From positions 32,795-96,794 of the forward strand of contig NZ_CAXRBQ010000123.1 in assembly GCF_964228735.1 (NCBI RefSeq): a stretch of DNA of 64,000 bases, written 5' to 3'. The first letter of the stretch is position 1; every line of letters begins with the position of its first letter. This stretch comes from Pontibacterium sp964228735. GTDB lineage: Bacteria; Pseudomonadota; Gammaproteobacteria; Pseudomonadales; Balneatricaceae. The translations under genes were made by a program, and so were the position numbers. This document shows positions 23,642-31,328 of this stretch, one piece after another. The notes under the pieces were generated by a model. It worked only from the letters and a program-made list of their open reading frames with translations. It was not told the origin of the DNA and did no database searches.

Positions 23642-25915
23642 TTAGCCTGCACTGCCCAGTTTCTGATCCACCATCACAATCAGGTGGGGGCGAAGGATCC
23701 TGCGCGCCAACTTGAACAATGGTTGCGGATCTTCTACCAGCATTAAACGGCCTTTCTCTTCCTGTAACAAACCGTTACGCAGCGCCTGCTCGATAAAGCT
23801 GCTAAACACCCGTTTATCTGCATACTCCTGTGACTGGAAGCCGTAGGTGCGGTGTAGCTGCTTGGCCAGACGACTGCTTTGGCTGAGCAGGTCCTCCTGG
23901 CTGATCTGATGATAGCGGTCCACAACGCGCAGTACCAAATAGTAACGCAGCAGCAGCGGTTCGGTGCTCAGTTGCAATAGCTGGCTGGTAGCTGACTCGG
24001 TGGCGTAGAAACTCTGCTCGGATTGGGTAAGCAAGCCGGTGTCTGTCAGGCTGTCGCGAATATCACGCAGCACTGGCGTCAGCTGATCCGCCTGCCATGG
24101 CAGCGTGAGTTCAGCATCCAGAGTGGGGTAGAGCTGGCTGATCAGGCGGCTGATAGTTTGTGAACGGCATCCGCCCAAGCGTCTCGCTGCCAGCAGGTAG
24201 AGGCCGGGCAGTGCCACCAGGTGGGAGATCATGTTGCGGTAAAAGGTGAGGTTTTGTGCCTGCTCTTCACTGATGCTGATCTCATTTTCCTGGCGATTGA
24301 TCAGCTGGTGGTGCACCGCTTCATCCAGCCAGAGCTGTGGAGCGCTTTCAGGCAGGCTGAGGTTGACCTTTGGTAAGCGGCGCAGAACATCCAGCAGTTG
24401 CAGGCTTTGTGTCATGAGCTGGTCGCTCGTCATGCGGCGGCTTGGCTGAACAAGTAGGCAAGTGGCCAGCAGCGAGATCGGCAGGAGTGAGGCGACCCGG
24501 TTAACCTCTTTCAATGTCTGGCGTCCCAGCAGGTGTGCCTGTTCGAAGACGGATTTTTCTGGGTCATCCTGTTCTGCCAGCAGCAGAGGTTCGCCTAAGT
24601 TCAGGTGTACACTGCCGAAGCGTTTCCCCAGTATGCTGAGTGATGCCAGGCTGTTGCCCAAACTCTCCTGATTCTTGGCTTGGCCAGACAGCTCCGCCTG
24701 GTAACTGGCGCCTTCGATCAGCCGATCATAACCAATCCACACCGGAACGATTGCCAGTGGCACATTGGGTGTTGCCCGGAAAGACTCCAGGGTCATGCGC
24801 AGTAGACCGGTGCGGGGATGTAAAAGACGCCCGGTACGGCTGCGGCCTCCTTCAATAAAGTACTCAATGGCATGGCCGTGGTGGCTCATCGCTTCGAGGT
24901 AGGCCTTGTAAAGGCTGTAGTAGAGTTTATCGCCCTGGAAGGAGCGGCGCATAAAAATGGCACCGCCTCGCTTCAGGATCGGGCCGATCACCGGCAGGTT
25001 GAGGTTATCCCCAGCCGCGACATGCGGCAGCATCAGACCATGTTGATAAAGTGCCCACGACAGCATGATGTAATCCATGTGGCTGCGATGGCAGGGCAGG
25101 TAGATCAGTTGGTGGGTTTTAGAGAGGTCACGCAGCCGCTCGACATTGCGAAGGTGCACACCACCCGGGTAAAGGCGATGGGTGGCGGTGGTGACGATGC
25201 TATTCAGAAACCGGGCGATATTGGGGCTGAAGTCCGCAGCGATGATGTCGAGGATCTGGCGGCTTCGTTGTTCAGCTTCAAAGCGGTTGCCACCGTTTTC
25301 ACCGCAGTTGTGATCCAGTGCTGCTTGCACCTCTTTGTGTTGCATCACCTGACCCAGCAGCGTACGGCGGTGGGACAGATCCGGGCCAATCACCGAGCGA
25401 CGGCTGATCTGGAAATGGGTACGCAGCACACGGGTCAGTTTGCGGCTGGCTTCTTCCAGCGGCAGGTCATCCAGTTCATTCAGCAGTACCGGTTTATCAA
25501 CGGAGATCAGTGTATTGCGACCGTTCAGCATGATGCGTAAAGCGCGGGTCAGTTGGTTGCCCTTGGCCCAGCTTTCACCAAACAGGGTGCGCAGCAGGCT
25601 TTTTTCACGGTGGGGCAGATGACCGTAGAACACCGAGACCGGAACCAGGCGGATCTCAATATCGGTATTGCTGCGATGTGTTTTTAGTAGGGAATACAGA
25701 TCCTCGCCCAACGGCTGCTCGCCACCGGAATCGGCAAACAGTAACTGGTCTTCGGTGAGCGAGGGAAGTAGATTACGCAGCACCAGTGGTTGGCTGCTGC
25801 GTTTGTATTCGAGAACGTAGTAGGTGTGTGGCGCGGTGTTTAAGGATTTGCCCACAATGGACGGCTTTACGAACAGTTTCAGCAGTCGTTGCTGCAGCGG
25901 TGCGGTCCAGTGCAT
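23642..25915 (-). CDS. plsB: Glycerol-3-phosphate acyltransferase
   Basis: A 757-residue inner-membrane enzyme that makes the first acylation in phospholipid synthesis: sn-glycerol-3-phosphate to 1-acyl-G3P, using acyl-CoA or acyl-ACP. Acyltransferase motif I is CHRSHMDY (about residues 273-280), motif II IFMRRSFQGDKLYY, motif III FIEGGRSRTGRLLHPRTG and motif IV a VPVWIGYDRLIEG segment. It is slightly shorter than E. coli PlsB (about 807 aa) but complete. slyX lies 24 bp upstream on the same strand. Confidence 0.95.
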   Translation of the reverse strand: MHWTAPLQQRLLKLFVKPSIVGKSLNTAPHTYYVLEYKRSSQPLVLRNLLPSLTEDQLLFADSGGEQPLGEDLYSLLKTHRSNTDIEIRLVPVSVFYGHLPHREKSLLRTLFGESWAKGNQLTRALRIMLNGRNTLISVDKPVLLNELDDLPLEEASRKLTRVLRTHFQISRRSVIGPDLSHRRTLLGQVMQHKEVQAALDHNCGENGGNRFEAEQRSRQILDIIAADFSPNIARFLNSIVTTATHRLYPGGVHLRNVERLRDLSKTHQLIYLPCHRSHMDYIMLSWALYQHGLMLPHVAAGDNLNLPVIGPILKRGGAIFMRRSFQGDKLYYSLYKAYLEAMSHHGHAIEYFIEGGRSRTGRLLHPRTGLLRMTLESFRATPNVPLAIVPVWIGYDRLIEGASYQAELSGQAKNQESLGNSLASLSILGKRFGSVHLNLGEPLLLAEQDDPEKSVFEQAHLLGRQTLKEVNRVASLLPISLLATCLLVQPSRRMTSDQLMTQSLQLLDVLRRLPKVNLSLPESAPQLWLDEAVHHQLINRQENEISISEEQAQNLTFYRNMISHLVALPGLYLLAARRLGGCRSQTISRLISQLYPTLDAELTLPWQADQLTPVLRDIRDSLTDTGLLTQSEQSFYATESATSQLLQLSTEPLLLRYYLVLRVVDRYHQISQEDLLSQSSRLAKQLHRTYGFQSQEYADKRVFSSFIEQALRNGLLQEEKGRLMLVEDPQPLFKLARRILRPHLIVMVDQKLGSAG

Positions 25916-25939
25916 GTACCCGTCTCCCGTACTCCGGCA

Positions 25940-26149
25940 TCAGTAGTGTGGTGGCGGTGGTTCGTCTTCCGATGAGCTTAGCGGATCGCCGCGCAGCGAT
26001 TCAAGGTTGCGGTTCAGAATCTTTACCATCTGGGTGAGCATCTCGATCTGCTTCTCCTGATGGGCCATTTCGTCGCTCATTTTATCCAATGCATCTTCCT
26101 GAAAAGCGACACGGCTTTCCAGCTCGGTAATGCGTTCTTCGTGTGACAC
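25940..26149 (-). CDS. slyX: SlyX-family small coiled-coil protein
   Basis: A 69-residue protein made of one coiled coil (about residues 4-53: RITELESRVAFQEDALDKMS and the following heptads), ending in PPPPHY, the typical SlyX C-terminus. The start is GTG, with AGAGG 6 bp upstream. The family's role is unknown; in enterics slyX neighbours slyD. Here it precedes plsB. Confidence 0.88.
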   Translation of the reverse strand: MSHEERITELESRVAFQEDALDKMSDEMAHQEKQIEMLTQMVKILNRNLESLRGDPLSSSEDEPPPPHY

Positions 26150-26216
26150 TGAAAACCTCTAAAACGGGTTAATGTTTGGCGTTTAACCTAATTAGGTCAA
26201 TTTTTATTCAGTATTT

Positions 26217-26258
26217 GTTACTTAAGCTGTTGAATAAAGTAACTAAATTGATTATATG
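26217..26258 (+). promoter_or_regulatory. Inverted repeat and likely promoter of the cold-shock-domain gene
   Basis: GTTACTT (26217-26223) and AAGTAAC (26237-26243) are a perfect 7-bp inverted repeat with a 13-nt spacer. TTGAAT (26230-26235) and TATATG (26253-26258), 17 bp apart, form a plausible sigma-70 promoter partly covered by the repeat. A regulator bound there would block transcription. The leader would be about 65 nt and AT-rich. Confidence 0.4.
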
Positions 26259-26328
26259 TGTGAGGTTGATGCTGTTTAATAGCATTGTTTCATTAAAAAC
26301 AAATAAAGACGAGTTAAGAGATAGCTAA

Positions 26329-26778
26329 ATGAGTGGTAATAAGCTTATCCGTGGTATTGTGATTAGTGCTTTAGCTGCCGTTCTGTTGCCCGTTTTACTG
26401 GGTGCCGTCGGTGGTGTAGAAGTACCAATGAGTGTTCCTGTTCTGTTGGTTGTGTTTGTTGTTGTATTGGCGAGTACTCTGCTTTCATCTATGGGGGAAA
26501 GTCCAGCAGCTGCGCCTGCGAAAATGCAGTCCGGTGCAGAAGAAACTGACCTGTCTGACAAGGACGATGGTCGTGAGATGGGCACGGTTAAATGGTTTAA
26601 CGTTTCCAAGGGGTTTGGTTTTATCACCCGTGATAATGGAGACGATGTATTTGTTCACTTCCGCAATATCCGTGGTCGTGGACATCGCTCTCTGTCTGAA
26701 GGCCAGAAAGTGCTGTTTAGCGTGCGCGAAAGCGACAAAGGTTTACAGGCTGAGGATGTTTCTGTCGTACGTGCCTGA
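26329..26778 (+). CDS. Membrane-anchored cold-shock-domain protein
   Basis: A 149-residue protein in two parts. Residues 6-56 hold two hydrophobic helices (LIRGIVISALAAVLLPVLLG and VPVLLVVFVVVLASTLLSSM). A polar linker (57-80) leads to a complete cold-shock domain (about 82-148: GTVKWFNVSKGFGFITRDNG, then VFVHFRNIRG). RNP1 (KGFGFI) and RNP2 (VFVHF) are intact, so it should bind single-stranded RNA or DNA at the inner face of the membrane. Ordinary Csp proteins are soluble, about 70 aa, and lack the anchor. It is a single-gene unit between slyX and the DsbA-like gene. Confidence 0.88.
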   Translation: MSGNKLIRGIVISALAAVLLPVLLGAVGGVEVPMSVPVLLVVFVVVLASTLLSSMGESPAAAPAKMQSGAEETDLSDKDDGREMGTVKWFNVSKGFGFITRDNGDDVFVHFRNIRGRGHRSLSEGQKVLFSVRESDKGLQAEDVSVVRA

Positions 26779-26787
26779 TAACTTCTC

Positions 26788-26820
26788 GCGGGGATAGATC
26801 CTTATCCCCGCTTTACTTTC
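26788..26820 (+). terminator. Terminator of the cold-shock-domain gene
   Basis: GCGGGGATA (26788-26796) and TATCCCCGC (26803-26811) form a perfect 9-bp stem with a 6-nt loop, followed by TTTACTTTCTTCT. It starts 9 bp after the stop. Confidence 0.75.
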
Positions 26821-26836
26821 TTCTAAATTCCCCGTC

Positions 26837-27457
26837 TTATTTTTCCTGCTGTAAATATCGTTCCAGATTCCTCTGAACATGAGTCCAGTCTGAATATCCC
26901 AAACTGATCGGCATGAGTTTGTCGTCATTTGTTGCCAGGTACAGGCTGGGAAATCCGTTGGCGCCAATCTCCGCTGCCAGGCGAAGGTGCTGTTGCAGCA
27001 GCTGTTCTGTCTCTTCCGAATACAACTGGTCGGTGAAGGTTGTGCGATCCAGTCCTAAATCTTCCGCCAGCTGAATCAGCGTGTCGGCATCGGATGGATT
27101 TTGTGCCTGCAGATAATAGGCGTGCTGAATGGCGCGAATCATTGCTTTGCTGCTGCCGGCTTGCTGCTGCTCTGCTGAGATTACCGCACGGCAGGCAGGG
27201 TAGGTACTGCGTCGTGGTGCGCAGTTTTGCCAGAACTCGTGGTTAAAGCGGGTGCCGGTTTGTTGCTCGATTCGGCGCCAGGTGGTACTGATCATCTGTT
27301 GCAGATCTTGCGGCATCGGAGCGTCAGAGTCGGGGGCGAGGCCACCCATCACCGTATCAAAAGGAATGTCGGAATAGGTGTTGCTCAGCTGATCAATCAC
27401 CGGTGCAAAGGCCCAGCACCAACTGCACATCGGATCCATTACATATAAAAATCGCAT
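26837..27457 (-). CDS. DsbA-family thioredoxin-fold protein, cytoplasmic
   Basis: A 206-residue protein with the DsbA/FrnE-type fold: strand RFLYVMDPMC, the redox motif CSWC (residues 10-13) in DPMCSWCWAF, an inserted helical domain and the cis-proline region NGFPSLYL (about 171-178). There is no signal peptide, so it acts in the cytoplasm, unlike DsbA itself. Relatives are annotated as protein-disulfide isomerases or glutathione-linked oxidoreductases. Its start overlaps the stop of the DUF72 gene (TGATG), so the two are made together. Confidence 0.85.
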   Translation of the reverse strand: MRFLYVMDPMCSWCWAFAPVIDQLSNTYSDIPFDTVMGGLAPDSDAPMPQDLQQMISTTWRRIEQQTGTRFNHEFWQNCAPRRSTYPACRAVISAEQQQAGSSKAMIRAIQHAYYLQAQNPSDADTLIQLAEDLGLDRTTFTDQLYSEETEQLLQQHLRLAAEIGANGFPSLYLATNDDKLMPISLGYSDWTHVQRNLERYLQQEK

Positions 27458-28326
27458 CAGAATAGGGCACTCTGTTGTTGCTGAAGGTCGGGCCAGTCGC
27501 TGAAGCAGACCTGACCCGGACGTTGCTCTTCCAGTTTAGACGCAAAAAGACGTGCGACCTCCGGTGAGCGTGTGTTATCGGGAGTGTGCAGGAAGATAAA
27601 TGGCGAGCGGCCCTCGTCGAGCCATTGCACGGCTTTATTGATCCAGGGATTCAAATAATCCGCGCTGCTTTGCCAATCCAGCGCAGTAATAAAGCGCACC
27701 ATCGGCCGGTGACCGGTCGCCAGAACGTGAACGGGCATATTGGGTTTTGCGGATAATGCTTCGCGAGTCACCGGATCATTCTGTGGATGATTAAACAGGG
27801 GACGGGTGTCAAAGGTGACCCGGTTTATATCGCGCTCCATCAGCAGGCGATTAAAGTTGCGCTCCTGTTCGTCTTTGCGGAAAAAACCGATATTCCGTAC
27901 CTCAATGGCGTAGTTAAAACCGTTGGGCAAATCCTGGAAAAACTGATTGAGCAGGTCGAGGTTGTCTACACCAAAACCCTCCGGCAGTTGCAGGCAGAGT
28001 AGTCCCAGCCGGTCTTCAAACTTCTCCATACAGTTGAAAAGTTCGGTCAGCTCTTTATCGCAGTGCTTGAGTTGTGCTTGGTGGCTTATGGTTTGTGGAA
28101 ACTTGAAGCAGAACTGAAACGGCGTATGTGCTTCATTTAACCAGCGGCTGATGGCATCGGTGCTGGGCAAGCCGTAAAACGTGGTATTGCCTTCTACCGA
28201 TGAAAAGTAACGGCTGTATCGGGCTAAGGGGGAAAGCTGGCTGCTACCTGCCAACGGGCCGTCATCCCAATCCGGATGATTCCACTGCGGTAGACCGATG
28301 TAACATCGCGCTGATCCTGACTGCAC
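27457..28326 (-). CDS. DUF72 (YecE-like) protein
   Basis: A 289-residue TIM-barrel-like protein of the DUF72 family, with the N-terminal YIGLPQWNHPDW, VEGNTTFYGLP (about residues 43-53), CFKFPQTISH and YAIEVRN. I place the start at the GTG at 28324-28326 because GGGAGGAG sits 5 bp upstream and the family begins a few residues before YIG. A TTG-started reading 38 codons longer has no such site. No function is established for the family. It is translationally coupled to the thioredoxin-fold gene. Confidence 0.85.
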   Translation of the reverse strand: MQSGSARCYIGLPQWNHPDWDDGPLAGSSQLSPLARYSRYFSSVEGNTTFYGLPSTDAISRWLNEAHTPFQFCFKFPQTISHQAQLKHCDKELTELFNCMEKFEDRLGLLCLQLPEGFGVDNLDLLNQFFQDLPNGFNYAIEVRNIGFFRKDEQERNFNRLLMERDINRVTFDTRPLFNHPQNDPVTREALSAKPNMPVHVLATGHRPMVRFITALDWQSSADYLNPWINKAVQWLDEGRSPFIFLHTPDNTRSPEVARLFASKLEEQRPGQVCFSDWPDLQQQQSALF

Positions 28327-28468
28327 TTGATCTCCTCCCACGTTGTCCAAGGAATAGCGGACGTTATCAAATCGGTGTGGAAATGCCAGTTCAGGGTAGG
28401 ATGATCGGGCTTGCTGTACGTTTTTTGCGCGGTGCAGCAATTAATTTTTATTTTTTTAAAACAAAAGG

Positions 28469-28497
28469 TTGTCAAAGCTGTAACAGAGCTATAGTAT
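28469..28497 (+). promoter_or_regulatory. Promoter of the initiator tRNA gene
   Basis: TTGTCA (28469-28474) and TAGTAT (28492-28497) lie 17 bp apart, placing the transcript start about 8 nt before the tRNA. An AT-rich stretch upstream (TTAATTTTTATTTTTTTAAA) could act as an UP element. The segment GCCCCACG after the -10 is GC-rich, like a stringent discriminator. Confidence 0.6.
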
Positions 28498-28511
28498 ACG
28501 CCCCACGTTGA

Positions 28512-28571
<60 letters not shown>

Positions 28572-28588
<17 letters not shown>

Positions 28589-28659
28589 ATAAAGAAAAAG
28601 ATGCTAGTACTTGCTACCAGCTAGCGACAAGAAACCAGCCTTGAGCTGGTTTTTTTGTG
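28572..28659 (+). repeat. Tandem repeat, copy 1 (tRNA 3' end plus terminator)
   Basis: This 88-bp unit contains the T-arm/acceptor end of tRNA-fMet, an ATAAAGAAAAAGATGCTAGT linker, a GCTAG...CTAGC inverted repeat and a terminator. A second, slightly diverged unit is found at 28720-28807. It differs from copy 1 at roughly a dozen positions. Confidence 0.8.
28632..28656 (+). terminator. Terminator of tRNA-fMet
   Basis: AAACCAGC and GCTGGTTT pair around CTTGA and run into seven T in total. It is 44 nt after the tRNA end. Confidence 0.85.
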
Positions 28660-28711
28660 TCTGAAGGTTGGCCTTGAAAGAGGCTTGTTGGCCGTCAGCC
28701 TAGGCGGCCCC

Positions 28712-28736
28712 GATCAAAGTCTGGCTCCCGCTACCA
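28712..28736 (+). pseudogene. Decayed 3' fragment of a second tRNA-fMet copy
   Basis: GATCAAAGTCTGGCTCCCGC plus TACCA matches the T-loop, T-stem and acceptor end of the intact tRNA with an inserted G and one substitution. The sequence before it (28660-28711) no longer forms a D arm or anticodon arm. It is therefore a tRNA remnant at the head of repeat copy 2, not a working gene. Confidence 0.65.
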
Positions 28737-28807
28737 ATAAAGAGAAAGATGCTAGTATTTGCTACCAGCTAGCGCTAAGAAACCAGCTTAATGCTGGTTT
28801 TTTTGTG
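28720..28807 (+). repeat. Tandem repeat, copy 2
   Basis: The second 88-bp unit matches 28572-28659, including the ATAAAGAGAAAGATGCTAGT linker and the GCTAG...CTAGC inverted repeat. It follows the tRNA fragment and ends in its own terminator. The rest of the gap to the next gene (28808-28916) shows nothing. Confidence 0.8.
28780..28804 (+). terminator. Duplicated terminator
   Basis: AAACCAGC and GCTGGTTT pair around TTAAT, with seven T in total. The stem is the same as at 28632-28656 but the loop differs, as expected for the diverged second copy. Confidence 0.75.
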
Positions 28808-28916
28808 CCTGCAATTTGTCGTTTCCCAAATTAGGCTTCAGATTGTGGAGTGTTTTGTAAGGGGCGGGTGTGGGAGGCTGCACCGCGAGTGCAGTGCAGC
28901 CCGGGATGGGGTGTGA

Positions 28917-29387
28917 TTATCCCATCTGAGACTGCAGGTAGTTCTGGATACCGATCTTATCGATCAGGCCCAGTTGCTGTTCCAACCAGTAGGTGTGGTC
29001 TTCTTCGGTGTCGCGCAACAGTACTTCCAGGATCTCACGGGTCTGGTAGTCTTTTTCCTGCTCGCAGACTGCGATTGCATCCTTCAGCGCCTGACCCACT
29101 TCGTATTCTACCTGCAGGTCGTTCTTCAGCATCTCTGGGACATCTTTGCCCACTTTGAGTGGGTCGCGGGATGCCACGTCCGGTGTGCCTTCCAGAAACA
29201 GGATGCGCTCGATCAGGGCGGAAGCGTGTTCCAGCTCCTCTTCCTGCTCGTGGGAGATACGCTCGTGCAGCTTTTTCAGGCCCCAGTCTTCGTACATGCG
29301 GGAGTGAATAAAGTACTGGTCTGCCGCTGACATTTCGTTGGTGAGCAGCTTGTTCAGGATGCCGATAATCTTGGTGTTGCCTTTCAT
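28917..29387 (-). CDS. bfr: Bacterioferritin subunit with ferroxidase centre
   Basis: A 156-residue four-helix ferritin subunit. The di-iron ligands are all present: E18 (TNEMSA), E51 and H54 (EEELEHAS), E94 (QVEYE), and E128 with H131 (DTEEDHTYW). The haem-ligand position 52 is leucine instead of methionine, so this subunit oxidises and stores iron but should not bind haem. It is the second gene of a pair; the first encodes the complementary haem-type subunit. GAGGAG lies 7 bp before the ATG. Together they should form a mixed 24-mer. Confidence 0.9.
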   Translation of the reverse strand: MKGNTKIIGILNKLLTNEMSAADQYFIHSRMYEDWGLKKLHERISHEQEEELEHASALIERILFLEGTPDVASRDPLKVGKDVPEMLKNDLQVEYEVGQALKDAIAVCEQEKDYQTREILEVLLRDTEEDHTYWLEQQLGLIDKIGIQNYLQSQMG

Positions 29388-29408
29388 TTATATACTCCTC
29401 AACGAGTT

Positions 29409-29879
29409 TTAGTCGTCCATGGAGGACTGCAGGTAGTTTGGCAGGCCAACGTTGCCGATCAGGCTGATTTGGGTTTCCAGCCAATCGATGCGTTCTTCTT
29501 TAACTTCTAGCAGTTTTTCCAGCAGCTCGCGGCTAATGTAATCCTGCAGAGCTTCAGCGTCCGCAATGGCTGCGACCAAATCGGTACGTGCTTCGGTGTC
29601 TAGCTGAAGGTCGCCTTTGAAGATCTCCTCAACGTCTTCGCCGAGAATCAGCTTGCCCAGATCCTGTAGGTTTGGCAGGCCTTCCAGGAACAGGATGCGT
29701 TCGATCAGGTCGTCGGCCACTTTCATGGCTTTGATCGATGCCTTGTATTCATGTTCGTTGAGCTCTTCAAAGCCCCAGTTTTTACACATCCTTGCATGCA
29801 GGAAATACTGGTTGATGGCGGTCAGCTCATTTTTCAGAACCAGGTTGAGGTGTCTGAGTACTTTCGGATCACCTTTCAT
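29409..29879 (-). CDS. bfr: Bacterioferritin subunit with haem ligand but no ferroxidase site
   Basis: A 156-residue bacterioferritin. Met52 (AMKVAD) is kept for haem binding between subunits. The di-iron site is broken: position 51 is Ala, 54 Val, 94 Asp and 131 Ile, against Glu, His, Glu and His in its neighbour. It presumably passes electrons from Bfd through haem, to release iron stored by the other subunit. I use ATG 29879, with GGAG 8 bp upstream; a GTG 9 bp earlier abuts that site. It leads the pair and diverges from bfd. Confidence 0.88.
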   Translation of the reverse strand: MKGDPKVLRHLNLVLKNELTAINQYFLHARMCKNWGFEELNEHEYKASIKAMKVADDLIERILFLEGLPNLQDLGKLILGEDVEEIFKGDLQLDTEARTDLVAAIADAEALQDYISRELLEKLLEVKEERIDWLETQISLIGNVGLPNYLQSSMDD

Positions 29880-29983
29880 TGTTAGCACTCCGCTGTATTT
29901 CGTTTTTATCCGGTAAGGAAATCAGTATAGGACAGTCCCTTTGTGCGGGGAAATTTCTATGTGATTCAACAGCAGATTGTGTT

Positions 29984-30002
29984 GTATGAGAATAATTAAT
30001 GC
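29984..30002. promoter_or_regulatory. Probable Fur box between the bacterioferritin genes and bfd
   Basis: GTATGAGAATAATTAATGC matches the common TGAGAATNATT core of Fur sites on its left side. A second Fur-like half, in reverse (TTCTCATTA), lies at 30021-30029. The position between the divergent iron-storage genes supports iron control. The right half of the first box is weaker than consensus. Confidence 0.5.
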
Positions 30003-30010
30003 AATTGATA

Positions 30011-30040
30011 TTGCAAACTGTTCTCATTAGATAGTAATAT
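30011..30040 (+). promoter_or_regulatory. Likely bfd promoter
   Basis: TTGCAA (30011-30016) and TAATAT (30035-30040) lie 18 bp apart, about 30 bp upstream of the bfd start. The second Fur-like half-site falls between them, so Fur would block RNA polymerase directly. Confidence 0.4.
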
Positions 30041-30068
30041 TTGGTCATCTCTTAATCAGGGGCTGACT

Positions 30069-30278
30069 ATGTACGTATGTATCTGCAACGCTGTCACTGA
30101 TCGTGACATTATGAAAGCGATCGATGAAGGTGTATCAACTGTTGAAGGGCTGGGTGAAGCGCTGAACGTGGGGACCTGCTGTGGTCGCTGTAAAAGCTGT
30201 GCCGAAGGTCTGATTCAGAATACGCAGATGAAGGCGGGCTACGATAAAGATATGTTCCAGCTGGCGGTTAGTGCCTGA
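30069..30278 (+). CDS. bfd: Bacterioferritin-associated ferredoxin
   Basis: A 69-residue [2Fe-2S] ferredoxin. Cluster ligands follow the Bfd pattern C4-x-C6 and C38-x2-C41 (MYVCICN; GTCCGRCKSC), with extra cysteines at 37 and 44. Bfd docks on bacterioferritin and delivers electrons through its haem to mobilise stored iron. AGGGG precedes the ATG by 7 bp. It diverges from the two bacterioferritin genes, its likely partners. Confidence 0.93.
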   Translation: MYVCICNAVTDRDIMKAIDEGVSTVEGLGEALNVGTCCGRCKSCAEGLIQNTQMKAGYDKDMFQLAVSA

Positions 30279-30310
30279 GCGCATCTCCATAGAATCGTCT
30301 CATATAAGAA

Positions 30311-30341
30311 AGCCCGAGTGTTTTTGCGCTCGGGCTTTTTT
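30311..30341. terminator. Terminator of bfd, usable from both sides
   Basis: AGCCCGAG and CTCGGGCT pair around a 10-nt loop with six T on the plus side. The minus side reads TTTCTT, so it can also end the gamma-glutamylcyclotransferase transcript. Confidence 0.85.
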
Positions 30342-30358
30342 GTGTCTTGAGTCTGGGT

Positions 30359-30754
30359 TTAACAGCGGGTGAAGCTGCTCAGATGTACGTCCAGAAAGTG
30401 TTGGTAGCACCAGTGCTCAGGCATAAGCTCTGAAAAAAATTCCGGTTTAATCAGATAGCACCAGGCCTGCAGATGTTCGCCGTCCGCTTTGACGGTGACT
30501 TGTTTACGTTGATAGAGGTATCCCTCATACCGGTCCAGTTGGGCAATGTCCTGGGTGGTGAGGTTGGGGTAAAGCAGTCCCTGAGTCACTTCATCTTCCG
30601 TTGGGCGTACACCGGGAAATGTCTCACTCCGCACCTTGTAGCAACCATAGTTATGCAGGCTGGCGTTTTGACCAGGAGCGATAGAACGGCCGGTAACGCG
30701 TTGCATGATTTCTGGCACCATCAGGGTGCCATAACAGAACAGGGGGAGTGACAT
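30359..30754 (-). CDS. Gamma-glutamylcyclotransferase-like (AIG2) protein
   Basis: A 131-residue protein with the GGCT/AIG2 fold: CYGTLMVPEIM at the N-terminus (the YGTL substrate-binding loop), VRSETFPGVRP, QGLLYPNLT and LDRYEGYLYQRKQVTV, where the conserved acid of YEG is the likely catalytic residue. Family members release 5-oxoproline from gamma-glutamyl groups. The real substrate here is not known. It is a single gene converging on bfd. Confidence 0.82.
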   Translation of the reverse strand: MSLPLFCYGTLMVPEIMQRVTGRSIAPGQNASLHNYGCYKVRSETFPGVRPTEDEVTQGLLYPNLTTQDIAQLDRYEGYLYQRKQVTVKADGEHLQAWCYLIKPEFFSELMPEHWCYQHFLDVHLSSFTRC

Positions 30755-31028
30755 GGTTTACTGCGATTCCTGAATATTCGTTTCTTATCATCATACCGTC
30801 TCTTCAGGCAGAGAAAAGCAGGGGGGGGTTAGGATCTTCACACCTTGGTTGTAGCAGGTGGTCGATATTCGCTTTTGGGTAGGCAGGTTGTGTCTATATG
30901 GGCAGATCTGGTGGGAATTGCGCGCTATCGTCAGGGAACTAGTTGTCGAAATCGCTGCCATAGCTACGAACTTTAGGATGTTGAGTTTTGTATCCGCCGA
31001 TTGGCTGGGGCAGGGCTGGAGGAAAAAT

Positions 31029-31328
31029 ATGAAGCTATCTGTAAAAGTGTTGGGGGCGGCTGGTCTGGCGGCGTCTTTGATTTTGGTGGGTTGTGCGGGA
31101 CAGCCGCAGCAGGGGCGTGCTGATCTGGCCTGTAAAAACGGAATAGCCACGGCGTACGATGAACTGAGTTTCGCACGTAGTCAGGGCTTTAGCGGTTCGG
31201 TGGCCTGGAGTAAGGCGGCGAGTTTGCTCGGCTCAGCCAAAGTGCTGGAGCAGGTGGAGAACTACAGCCAGTGCATCGACAACGTTGAGAAAGCGCGCTT
31301 TTACATCCGGCAGTCGCAAGGCAGTTGA
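31029..31328 (+). CDS. Small lipoprotein
   Basis: A 99-residue precursor: basic start MKLSVK, hydrophobic core LGAAGLAASLILVG and lipobox LVGC with Cys22 as the lipid anchor. Mature residues after it (AGQPQQ) carry no Asp at +2, so export to the outer membrane is expected. The rest is a helical pair with two further cysteines (LACKNG and YSQCID) and ends RQSQGS. GGAGG lies 6 bp before the ATG; longer readings lack a signal. Function unknown. Its 3' end overlaps the end of the acetyltransferase gene on the other strand by 28 bp. Confidence 0.82.
   Translation: MKLSVKVLGAAGLAASLILVGCAGQPQQGRADLACKNGIATAYDELSFARSQGFSGSVAWSKAASLLGSAKVLEQVENYSQCIDNVEKARFYIRQSQGS

Noticed and set aside
23636..23650. 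GCAGGC-TTA-GCCTGC hairpin as terminator of plsB/rsmJ
   Set aside because: It has a 6-bp stem and no T run on either side, and it covers the plsB stop codon; too weak to call.
28660..28736. A second complete tRNA gene after tRNA-fMet
   Set aside because: Only the T-loop and acceptor end are recognisable; no anticodon arm or D arm can be folded from the bases before them.
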